Positions 1-10,100 of a stretch of 24,782 nucleotides of DNA are shown here, piece after piece. Numbering within the stretch: the stretch's first letter is position 1; each line of letters begins with the position of its first letter. The notes under the pieces are model-generated. The model was not told the origin of the DNA and made no database searches. It was given only the letters and a program-made list of their open reading frames with translations. Source of the stretch: a bacterium (lineage in GTDB: Bacteria > CSSED10-310 > JAJRTK01); assembly GCA_024278345.1 (NCBI GenBank), contig JAJRTK010000510.1, positions 1 to 24,782 on the forward strand, written 5' to 3'. Position numbers and translations under genes: made by a program.

Positions 1-1144
1 AGGCAGCGTTCCGCCTCACCTCCCTCGCCAGCCCCTTCCCCAATCCCGCGACCCCCACAAGCCACTGGGGTTCAAGGCAAAGCTGAGCGAACATACAGGC
101 CACGGCCTCCGAAAAACAGGGCGAAGCCGACAAGCGAAATTCCCAGCTATCTTGGTCGATGTGGGCGCTATAGAGGGCGTGGCCGTAGGTGTGTAGGAGT
201 GCCTCGACTCCACATACACCAGCTCCAATGCGCAATACGAGCCGAACATCATCCGGCACCGAAACAGCCAGACAGTAGGCGCTGCACTCAGATTTCCCCG
301 CAGCTTCCACGGACATTGGCAGCCTGGGTAAGTCAGGCGAAAAACCCATGGCGCCCAGAGCCTCTTTGGCCAACTCCTCTGCCCGCTCCCTGGGAAACTT
401 TTCCCGTAGGCAAGCCGCGAGATCAGAGGCAGATCCTCCGGCAAGATCCCAAAAGTGGAGATCTGTCAAGCCAGTTGCCGCTCTCCTCGATTCCAGGAAG
501 CTCTGAAAAAGGTCTTCAGTCTGGACTCTGAGCTCCTCCAATAGATCGAGAAGAGGGATGGAGCCATTGAAATCCTGCAACTCCTGGAGCAACTCCTCCC
601 CGACTCCGGAATCCGTCATCTGCTCTTCAAAGAGACGCATCTGCAAGAAAAATAGCCTCGCCGTCCGTTCGGCAACCTCGTCGCTGGCACTCCATCGGTT
701 CAAAAAAATCCGCCGGGAGTCCACCGGGTCAGAGAAGGAGTTCGTTGCCAGAATCAATTCCCCGCAATCGATGGGATAACCTGGAGAGAAAGCGAGGGCC
801 GACACGACCTGGCCGTCGAGCTGACTCAGAAGTTCCACGATCTCCTGGCGAAGCTTGGAGCCACCCTGGTTTTTGGCGAAGCGCTCCCTTAGAAGAGAAA
901 TGCGGCGCCTGAGGATCGGTTCGTCTACCTGGGCCAGCCATCGAGTCAGACTGGCAAATCCCGCCTTTTCCGCGTAATGAGAATTCAGTTCTCCCGCAAG
1001 CTCTACGAGGCAGCCCTCCTGACAGATGCGCAAGTAGGACCACAGCCCTTCACCGAGCTCTTTCTCCAAGGGTGCAATTTTCGCAAGAAGCTCCTTAGAA
1101 AACGAGGCGGCCTCCTGCTCTGGCGAACCCGGCGAGGTACTCAT
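1..1144 (-). CDS. M2/ACE-like gluzincin homologue with altered HExxH, C-terminus cut off by window edge
   Basis: An uninterrupted reading frame runs from ATG at 1144 off the left edge; 381 residues are visible. GGAGG (1153-1157, minus strand) lies 8 nt upstream of the start. The N-terminal ~280 residues look helical. The segment before the active site reads like bacterial M2/M3-type peptidases (a V-P-D-D-V-R-L stretch, then LLH.YGHALY). The site is H318-T-Y-G-H322 (nt 179-193) with E346 (nt 107-109) 24 residues after H322, in P-C-F-S-E-A. This matches the HExxH-23-E spacing and the P-G-F-H-E-A context of angiotensin-converting-enzyme family M2. The zinc ligands are therefore present, but the catalytic Glu is Thr319, which suggests a binding protein or pseudo-enzyme. 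No signal peptide is seen. It lies downstream of serS and the HAD gene on the same strand, after a 219-nt gap. Coding status is firm; the family (M2 versus M3-like) is less so. Confidence 0.82.
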   Translation of the reverse strand, partial: MSTSPGSPEQEAASFSKELLAKIAPLEKELGEGLWSYLRICQEGCLVELAGELNSHYAEKAGFASLTRWLAQVDEPILRRRISLLRERFAKNQGGSKLRQEIVELLSQLDGQVVSALAFSPGYPIDCGELILATNSFSDPVDSRRIFLNRWSASDEVAERTARLFFLQMRLFEEQMTDSGVGEELLQELQDFNGSIPLLDLLEELRVQTEDLFQSFLESRRAATGLTDLHFWDLAGGSASDLAACLREKFPRERAEELAKEALGAMGFSPDLPRLPMSVEAAGKSECSAYCLAVSVPDDVRLVLRIGAGVCGVEALLHTYGHALYSAHIDQDSWEFRLSASPCFSEAVACMFAQLCLEPQWLVGVAGLGKGLAREVRRNAA

Positions 1145-1210
1145 TCCATCAACCTCCGGTCAAGACCGTTCACGGAAGGTGACACCACTAAAACGGCCAT
1201 TCGTTTTCCA

Positions 1211-1241
1211 ATACTAGGTCAGCGGTTAAGGTGCATGTCAA
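1211..1241 (-). promoter_or_regulatory. Possible sigma70-type promoter for the M2-like gene
   Basis: On the minus strand TTGACA (1236-1241) is followed after 19 nt by TAGTAT (1211-1216), upstream of the ATG at 1144. The -35 box is perfect and the -10 box matches 4 of 6. The spacer is 2 nt longer than ideal, so this is a weak prediction. It would allow transcription independent of the serS-HAD pair. Confidence 0.3.
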
Positions 1242-1363
1242 GCTTTGCCTCACTGGCAGCGTCGTAAAGGGCGCGGTTTCTTGAAAAGAGAGCTTCTGGA
1301 ACCACGGATTTTCCTGGCTTCCCAGGGAGGCATCCCTTGGTTTTCCGCCGGTGCTCGCTGCCA

Positions 1364-2158
1364 TCACGGAGCCACGGGAGGCTGACCAACGGGAGAAACT
1401 TCCATGGGGCCTCTTTCCGCGGTCGCTGCTCCCACGGAGTTCATCCATCGGCCAAGCTCATCGTAATCAACTCCCTCCAGCGAATCGAGAAGGCGATGAG
1501 CATCGCCAAGGATTGACGCGGGCCGGCTGGTCGTGACAGCCCAGCAGCGAAGCCCGGCATGGCGTGCCGCCTGGATGCCCAAGGGAGAGTCCTCGATGGC
1601 CAGGCAGCGCCCTGGATGCCGATTCAAGAGCTCTAGTCCTCGCAAATAGCCTTCGGGACTCGGCTTCCCTGCCCGAACGTCTTCGGCGGCAACGATCCCG
1701 GCAAAGCAGTCCAGCAGGCCGAATCGGCCAAGGAGGGTGGTGATCTCCTGGCGAAGAGCACCGGAAACCACGATGATGGGAACTTTCGAGGAGATTTCTC
1801 GAACCGCGGTGTCTGAACCGGGGATCATGCTCACCAGGTCCAACTTCGTGCAGTACAGAGCCGCCTTGTCGGCAACGAGACGCTGGACCGCCCGCTCAGT
1901 CAGTTTCGTATCCTGATCGCGATAGAAATCTCGGAAAAAATCACTGTCGGTGAGTCCGAAATAGTCCGAAAAATAATCTTCGGGTCCAAAGGCGAATCCA
2001 TTGGCGCGGACGATTTCCGCAAAGCACTCCCCATGAAGCCATTCGTCATCCACGATGACGCCATTAAAATCGAACAACACGGCCTCGGGCAGAGGCCTTT
2101 CGGACTCCCGGACGGCTCTACCGCTCTCCTGAAGTGAAGAAAGTTTACAGGGGTCCAC
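1364..2158 (-). CDS. HAD-superfamily hydrolase (subfamily IA, beta-phosphoglucomutase/phosphatase-like)
   Basis: 264 residues from a GTG start. GGAG (2166-2169, minus strand) lies 7 nt upstream and supports this start. All four HAD motifs are present: nucleophile D30 in DFNGVIVD, S131 in VVSGA, K164 in AGKPSPEGY and E188-D189 in IEDSPLG. A helical cap lies between motifs I and II, which fits phosphatases or mutases acting on small phosphorylated metabolites in the cytoplasm. Motif I is DxN instead of DxD, so the usual acid/base Asp is Asn32. The DFNGV variant is, to my knowledge, a recurring subgroup. The gene starts 18 nt after the serS stop and is probably cotranscribed with it. The substrate cannot be predicted. 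The C-terminal ~25 residues lie outside the fold and look disordered. Confidence 0.85.
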   Translation of the reverse strand: MDPCKLSSLQESGRAVRESERPLPEAVLFDFNGVIVDDEWLHGECFAEIVRANGFAFGPEDYFSDYFGLTDSDFFRDFYRDQDTKLTERAVQRLVADKAALYCTKLDLVSMIPGSDTAVREISSKVPIIVVSGALRQEITTLLGRFGLLDCFAGIVAAEDVRAGKPSPEGYLRGLELLNRHPGRCLAIEDSPLGIQAARHAGLRCWAVTTSRPASILGDAHRLLDSLEGVDYDELGRWMNSVGAATAERGPMEVSPVGQPPVAP

Positions 2159-2176
2159 ACCACTTCTCCGAGGCGT

Positions 2177-3646
<1,470 letters not shown>

Positions 3647-3780
3647 AAGCAAACATTGCCCCGAGTATTCTGACATCCCTCCCAGAGATGCCGCCAAAGC
3701 CGTGAAGGTAGCAAAAAACTCGGCAATTTTCCTCTGGAACGGCTTGGCCTGTGGACTGTGAAACAAAAAAGATTAAAAAA

Positions 3781-3786
3781 AAGGAG
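3781..3786 (+). promoter_or_regulatory. Ribosome binding site fixing the start of the peptidase-propeller-barrel gene
   Basis: AAGGAG ends 9 nt before ATG 3796. The longer frame from GTG 3751 has no comparable site and would add 15 lysine-rich residues before the signal peptide, so 3796 is the better start. Confidence 0.75.
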
Positions 3787-3795
3787 CTCAGCCGG

Positions 3796-6700
3796 ATGAA
3801 CAGGGTACGCTTCATCATCGCGATCTCGGCGCTTACGCTCTGCGGAACGCCACTTGAATCGGCCACCGCATCGATATTCGAGCAATCGTACATCACACCG
3901 CAACGCGCCGGGAAAAGCAAAGTGCGTTGGCGAACATTCGACTGGAAATACGTCGATTTCCTGGCCGAAGAAAACGGCAGCGGAGGCGTTCGCCTCTTTT
4001 ACTACGACAGGGTCCAACAAGCCGCTGAAATCGCGGCAGCCGCGATTACCGAAGAGTACAGGAAGTTCAAGCGGCGCTTCGACATCACCCCCGACATCCG
4101 CATGCCCTACATTCTTTATGCCACGCACCTTGAGTTCGAAGAACAGAACTTGTTCCGAGTCTCCGAGACGGTCCTGGGCGTCACATCTCCCGCCGACCTT
4201 ACCCTTTCTTTGCCCTATTCAGGCGACAACCGCCTCTTCGTGGAAGTCTCCAGTCACGAAATGGCGCATCAGTTTACGATTCAGAAGATCTACCAAGTAC
4301 AGCGCCTCCACCGCGCTCAGGTCAACCCGATCCAGGGATTTCCCCTCTGGTTCATCGAGGGACTGGCGGAGTTTTACGCTCGCGATGGCCTCAATGACGA
4401 AGTGGCCATGTACATGTCCGACCTCCTTCTCAACCCGGACGAGAAACGACGTCACAAGTACGAGTCGTTCTGGGCCGACCAACCTAGGGGCTTCGTCCAG
4501 ACCTACAAGCTGGGGCAAGCACGGATTGCCTATCTTGCCGAGGAATTCGGGGAAGACCTGGTGCAGCAGGTCCTTGCAAAAAGCTACCTCATGACGCCGC
4601 GGGCCGACATGACACCGGCGGATCGGATCGTCAACTTCCCCGGCCTCATGGAAGAGCTCACAGCCGTCCGGCCGCACCAGATGGATAAGCAGTTCAAAAG
4701 CTGGCTGGAACAAAAGTTTAACATTGAGGGGCAAAGGAAATCGGAGGAAATACCGAAACTCGAAGAGCAGAAAGCGGTGAGCGACACCATGGACAGCTAC
4801 AGCGTGGCCAACGACGGCCAGCTCGTGTTGTACCGCGACGTGGACATCACCACCGGTGAATCAGGACTGCGGCTGGTCGATCTGCGGGATGAAGAGAGCC
4901 GCCTGACCGTAGCCTTAGAGGGAAAGCCGGGGATCGAGTCGCTTCACTTCTTCCAGCGCAAGATCTTTGCACTGGGCAGAGAGATCCTTGCGTACGGCGC
5001 TCTTGATCGCGGGTACGACGTCATCTACGTTCACCGTTTTAAGCGGAGAGTCCAGAAATCCGGAAAAGAGTTCAAGATAGAGTTCGAAATGGAAAAGCCC
5101 TGGAAGATCAAACTCAAACAGATAGGACTCATGGAGGTCGCCGATCTCGCCATTTCTCCGGATGACCGCCATCTAGCTTTCGCCGGACTGAGCAGTGATG
5201 GCAAATCCGATATCTACCTCATCGGACTTGACGAAAAAGGCGCCGCCGACACGATCCGGCGACTCACCGATGACTTTTACTCTGAAAAATCTCTTGCCTG
5301 GGGCGACGCGGGCCTTCTCTTTTCTGGAGACAAAACAGAGAGCGGCTATTTCAACCTCTTTTTGATGGATCCCGATTCAGGAGTCACGAAACGCCTCACC
5401 AGCGAGCCCGTCGATCACCAAACTCCCAGTTTCGGAAGAGACGGATCCATCTATTTCACAAGTTACGGAGCCGGAAAATCAAATGTCTACAGACTGAAAG
5501 ATGGCGTGGTTTCCAGGCTGACCCAAACCCACACGGGCCTCTTCGAACCGCGAGACGTCGGCTCGGGCCTCCTGCTCAAGCGCTTTTTTCGAGGACGCTA
5601 CCAGCTTTTCAAGACCGCTTCTCCCCACCTGGAGCCTCTGCCGCTCACCGATCCTGTCCTCCCTCCACAGTCAGAGAAAACCCGGAAGAGGGCTATCCCT
5701 CCCGTGGAAGCCCTCATGAATCAAGCAGCCAAGGCACTGAGTGAGCCCAAGTCCGCACCTTCCAAAACTTCGCCGACTCCCACCACCGATGCAGACCTGT
5801 CGCACGCCGCCCCCTCAGCGGACAATCTAGCCGAAGAACCAAGAGGCAAACGCGTCAGCTTGATGACAGAACCGCCTCTCAGCACCCCCGGCCGCGATCA
5901 CCGGAGCTTCGGAATGCGCCAGATCATACCCGGGAATAGCACCCCGCAATCCTTCCCGCGCAAGTCTCTGGACAGTGCGGAGCGGTACCGCTCCAACAAG
6001 ATCTCGGATTGGCGACCTGATGCCGGATTCTTCGGCCTGAGTACCGGGCAAGTGGGCGCCCTCTATCTGGCCTTCTCCGATCGAATGCGCGATCAGAGTC
6101 TCCTCGTAGATGTATCAATCTTGGGGGACATCGAGTTTACGGAGGCCAACATCTTTTACATCAATCGGAAGCGCCGAATGAGCTGGGGCATCGGAATCAT
6201 GCACAACCTAAGGATCCGCCAGGACAACGATCCGGCATCGGCCGAGCTTTCGTCGGGGATACCCGCCTATCTTGAGCGTGATTTTGGAGCCTACGGAATT
6301 CTTCGCTATCCTTTTGATCGCTTTACCCACGTCCAGCTCGGTCTGGGGCTTGTAGGTGTCCACCGATTTCGTTACAACGCCCTCGACCCCGAGGCCATCG
6401 CGATCTGGAATGAGCGAAGCGGCGGTCTTGACGCCCAATTCGACCTCTCCCTTAGCGGGGGCTACGACACCGTCGGATACCACTATGCCACCGGCCCGCT
6501 GAACGGAACATCGCTCTACGGGAAGATCGACTATTCCTACATTGCCACGGAAGCAAAATCGGTGATGTCGGCGCGGGGAGACTTCCAGCAGTATTTCCGA
6601 ATCTGGAAGGGCATCAACTTGATGTCACGGGCGGCGTTCGGAACGAGCTTCGGAGATCTGAGGTTCCGGCCGCAGTATTTTATTTCGTCGTACGACAACC

Positions 6701-7041
6701 TCAGGAGCTTCCCCTTTGGGGCCAGTGCCCTCCTAGATAACCACTTTGCCATCACGAATCTCGAGCTCCAAATTCCGCTGGCTTCTTTCATCCAAAAACC
6801 GGCGATTTTTCAGCTCTTCGAAGGAGTCATCGCCCTGGACGCGGGAAGCATCTTCGACGAGCTGGACCGCGATATCTTTTGGGAAAACCGGACGGTCGCC
6901 TTCGTCCTGGGCACCAATTTGCTCCTGGGTCCCTTCGTGCTGCGCCTCCACTTCGCCAAACCCCTTGATATTGGCGGCATTTTGCCCCAACAGGGAACGG
7001 GCTGGCAAACGAATTTCTCCATGCGCTACGCCTTTCTTTAG
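3796..7041 (+). CDS. Exported fusion: HExxH metallopeptidase, TolB/PD40-like propeller, Omp85-like outer-membrane barrel
   Basis: 1081 residues. A Sec signal peptide (~1-25) is followed by a gluzincin domain of the peptidase-MA type: H154-E-M-A-H158 (nt 4255-4269) and WFIEGLAEFY with the third ligand E188 (nt 4357-4359). Residues ~345-620 hold TolB/PD40-like propeller blades, for example SPDDRHLAF at 454 with the recurrent pattern of a hydrophobic strand followed by RLT. A Pro/Ser/Thr-rich linker (~625-730) leads to a C-terminal beta-barrel (~745-1081). The barrel carries LRSF at about 970, equivalent to the VRGF/LRGF lid motif of Omp85/BamA, and then the typical strand FEGVIALDAGSIF. The expected location is outer membrane with peptidase and propeller in the periplasm. 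The role is unknown; proteolysis or assembly at the outer membrane is inference. PD40-plus-barrel proteins are known in several Gram-negative phyla. It is monocistronic, convergent with the cyclase gene. Confidence 0.85.
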   Translation: MNRVRFIIAISALTLCGTPLESATASIFEQSYITPQRAGKSKVRWRTFDWKYVDFLAEENGSGGVRLFYYDRVQQAAEIAAAAITEEYRKFKRRFDITPDIRMPYILYATHLEFEEQNLFRVSETVLGVTSPADLTLSLPYSGDNRLFVEVSSHEMAHQFTIQKIYQVQRLHRAQVNPIQGFPLWFIEGLAEFYARDGLNDEVAMYMSDLLLNPDEKRRHKYESFWADQPRGFVQTYKLGQARIAYLAEEFGEDLVQQVLAKSYLMTPRADMTPADRIVNFPGLMEELTAVRPHQMDKQFKSWLEQKFNIEGQRKSEEIPKLEEQKAVSDTMDSYSVANDGQLVLYRDVDITTGESGLRLVDLRDEESRLTVALEGKPGIESLHFFQRKIFALGREILAYGALDRGYDVIYVHRFKRRVQKSGKEFKIEFEMEKPWKIKLKQIGLMEVADLAISPDDRHLAFAGLSSDGKSDIYLIGLDEKGAADTIRRLTDDFYSEKSLAWGDAGLLFSGDKTESGYFNLFLMDPDSGVTKRLTSEPVDHQTPSFGRDGSIYFTSYGAGKSNVYRLKDGVVSRLTQTHTGLFEPRDVGSGLLLKRFFRGRYQLFKTASPHLEPLPLTDPVLPPQSEKTRKRAIPPVEALMNQAAKALSEPKSAPSKTSPTPTTDADLSHAAPSADNLAEEPRGKRVSLMTEPPLSTPGRDHRSFGMRQIIPGNSTPQSFPRKSLDSAERYRSNKISDWRPDAGFFGLSTGQVGALYLAFSDRMRDQSLLVDVSILGDIEFTEANIFYINRKRRMSWGIGIMHNLRIRQDNDPASAELSSGIPAYLERDFGAYGILRYPFDRFTHVQLGLGLVGVHRFRYNALDPEAIAIWNERSGGLDAQFDLSLSGGYDTVGYHYATGPLNGTSLYGKIDYSYIATEAKSVMSARGDFQQYFRIWKGINLMSRAAFGTSFGDLRFRPQYFISSYDNLRSFPFGASALLDNHFAITNLELQIPLASFIQKPAIFQLFEGVIALDAGSIFDELDRDIFWENRTVAFVLGTNLLLGPFVLRLHFAKPLDIGGILPQQGTGWQTNFSMRYAFL

Positions 7042-7097
7042 CCCGCCCCCCCCATGACCAAACTCCCTGGTATGACACGCTTTCAGGGCTATCAACG

Positions 7098-7162
7098 CAG
7101 CCAAGGGCGAGGAAGGGCGAGCGGCGGCGGACGGATTGCCGCCGACGGGAGCGGAACGCAAC
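7098..7162 (+). repeat. Intergenic repeat-like segment, copy A
   Basis: It lies about 55-120 nt after the stop of the peptidase-barrel gene. Its core CGACGGGAGCGGAACGCAAC (7143-7162) matches 18 of 20 positions in copy B (19353-19372) and resembles copy C (12076-12120, minus strand). Weaker similarity (GGCGAG and CGGACGG blocks) extends upstream. All three copies are downstream of a gene in the sense orientation. The segment includes a GGCGGC/GCCGCC hairpin (7123-7143, 9-nt loop) without a T-tract, which might act as a poor bidirectional terminator between convergent genes. Confidence 0.4.
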
Positions 7163-7190
7163 ACAAAGAAAACAAAGGGGGCAAAATCTC

Positions 7191-10100
7191 CTATTGCTGA
7201 TCGAGCCAACTCAGAAAACCTTCCGGCAACTCCGAAAAGGCCTCTCCGCGAAAGACGGGCAACCCATTCTCGAAAGACTCCACGGCGGTCCGGAGAGCGA
7301 CGAATAGGCGACCAGACGGGCCATCCGTGGAAATCCCGGTCTCCCTAAAAATCGCGCCAGCCTCCTCCAGAAGGTCTCGGGCTACCTTCCCTTCCGCCAT
7401 CTTCCAATGCCCCCGTTCGCAAAGGCACCGAAGCCGGCCTAAACGGTCGTGATAGCGGTGAACAAGGGCTTCCGCCTCCCGAAGATGAAGTTCGGCATCA
7501 GACAGACGGTTTTCCACCCTTCTTTCGAATTGAGCGAGGACGCAGAGAATTTCTGCTTTGAAGAACCGGTTTTCCAGCCGATCAAGGATCTTGCATGCCT
7601 GCTCCAGCATGGACCGTGCCTCCTCTTGCTGGCCAAGAACATGCCGGAGCCGCGCCTGGCTGCAAAGTGTCACCGCCTCGTACCGGCGATCAGCCACCTC
7701 CCGATGGACGGTCAACGCATACTCGTAGTAGGCATTAGCCTCGTCGAACCGCAGGGCATCCTGGGCAAGACTTCCGAGATTCTCCAGAGTGATCCCTTCG
7801 GAGCGCCGGTTGCCCACCTCCTGATGTAGACGCAGAGCAGTCTCCTGGAGCTGCCTGCTGGCTTCGGGCTCACCGAGCTCTCTGCAAACCGCGCCCAGAT
7901 TACTCAGCGTCACGGCCTCCCCCTGGACATTGCCCATGTCCCGATGAACCCCAAGGGCCTCCCTGAACATGCCCTGAGCCGCACCAAGTTGACCTAGGTC
8001 GTAAAGACAAGCGGCCAACAGGGTCATGCACGTGGCTTCCGAACGGCGCTCGCCAACTTTGCTGTATAACTCCATGGCCTGCTGGGCAAATTTCCGTGCA
8101 TCCTCCAGCTTGCCTTCGATTCTAGAAACCGTGGCCAGGCCCTGAAGACTCATGGCCTGAGCCCCGGGGTCTCCCACGGCACGAGCCTCCTCCAAGGCAC
8201 GGCGGTGCTCGGTCAGGGCCTCTTCATAGCGCCCTTGTACCGCCAAAACGTCCCTGGCAAACTCGTTCCTGACTCGGACCATTTCCGGCGTTTGCTCTTC
8301 GCAAAGGCGAAAGTAGGCCCTGTACAGCCCGCGGGCCTCATCGTGAGCGTAGCGGCGAGAAGAGCGCCTGGCGCCTCCCAGGTAATAGCGCCGCGCCCGA
8401 TCTCCCACGCCGGCCCTTTTCCAGTGGTGCCCCAAACCCCGAAGATGCTTCTCCAGCTCTTCCCCGTAGACCGACTCAATTGCACGAGCCGCCGCAAAAT
8501 GAAGTTTTTGCAGGTGCGCCCTAGCCTGCATCTCGTAGGCTGCATCCCGGAACAGTGCATGGCGGAAACCAAAACTATCTCCGCCCAAACGGCGCCAGAT
8601 TCCTTGATCAACGCCTTTTTCCACGGCCTCACCGATGTGGGGGTTGCTCTTGAACATGGCCTCAAGGACCGGCAGGGAAAAGGTGCGGCCCAGGACGGAC
8701 GCGGCCTGAACGGTCCTCTTGAAGTCCGGGTGCATTCGATCCAGACGCGCCATCAACAGGGTGTTGACGTTGCCTGGAAGCAGCATGATGGAGGCCGTGG
8801 TCATGCTGTCCTCCTTGTTTCTCTCCACCTGGGCCGAATCCCGCCAATAGCTCAAAAGCTGCTCGGCGAAGAATGGATTCCCCTCCGCCTTGTCGGTGAG
8901 CAATCGCCCAAGCATGGCATCCACCGGCATTCCAAGGTGGAGCTCAGCCAACTTGCGCATCTCTTCTGGCTGCAAGCGTTTCAACTCAATGGTCTGCTCC
9001 GGAACGGAAGAACCAGCCGGAAGAGGAATCCGAAAAGGCCTTCGATCATCCTTGGGCCGGCAGGTACAGAGGATCGCCAGAGGGTAGCCAGCGGCGCTCC
9101 GTGCAATCGATGTGACGGTTCGCAGGGTTTCTTCATCGGACCACTGGGCGTCCTCAAGCTGGAAAATAACGGGCTGAACCGAGCTTTCGGCCAAGATCCA
9201 GGCGCGAAGAGCCTCCACGACGACTTCAAACCTTTGGCTTCGTGCCAGCCGCAACATGGGTGAATCACCGGTCCCGAGTCCAGCCAACTCCGCCAAGAGA
9301 GCCTTCCCGCCCGCCAAGTCTCGGGCCAGTGGATGGTCGTTTCCCAGGCCTTTCGATAGTTCCTGAAACGTCTTCTCGAAGGCGGCCTTGCTCTCTTCTT
9401 CGCCTGCATCAGGATTCTTGACAAACGCCTCGCGAAGAGCGGATTCCATGGGGTTGAGGGCCTCGCGAAGAGTCTGATCCGCCGGGGCATAAATCCACTT
9501 GACTGGCGCGGACTTCCAACGGCTTTCCAAGTGCCGACGGTAGCAGTCCACCATAAAGCTCTTCCCTATACCGGGTTCCCCGGTGATGTAGATGATCCCG
9601 GCGAACTCGCCTTGGTGGATAGGCCGGACCAAGCGGTCGAGAGCGGCCAAGGCGCGGTCGCGGCCCACGAGGCCCTTGGCCTGAAACGCCTTTGGGGAGC
9701 CACTCCGCTTCTTGCCGTTCACCGTGTAGACCTTTACCGGATGGCGAAAACCCTTGCAAAGGATATCGCCAACAGCTTCGCACTCGTAGCCGGACTCCAC
9801 CTGGAGGTGGACCTTCTGATCGCACCAAATCCCGTTCCAAGGAGCCTTCATCATCAACCGGGCAGCGAGATTTGTCCCACGCCCAAGGCAGGCAAATTCG
9901 TGGCGCTCAGCGCCGCCATTGAAGCCCACGTATCGGATGTCTCTTGTCACTCCGAACCGAAGGCGAATCGACGGAGAGCGTCTCTCCCTCAGGCTCAGCG
10001 CAAAATCGAGAGCACGCTGGGTATTGTTTTCATGGGCTACGGGCGCACCAAAATGGACAAGACTATTGGCACCTTTGTCACCAAAATCAACTCCGGTGAA

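Noticed and set aside
7042-7190. Rho-independent terminator between the convergent genes
   Set aside because: A GC hairpin exists (7123-7143) but neither strand has a U-tract after it, so I did not call it a terminator.
8205-9263. 352-residue plus-strand open frame inside the cyclase gene
   Set aside because: It is antisense to a clear NTPase/TPR coding region with intact motifs, and its translation shows no domain; it is a by-product of GC-rich codon use.
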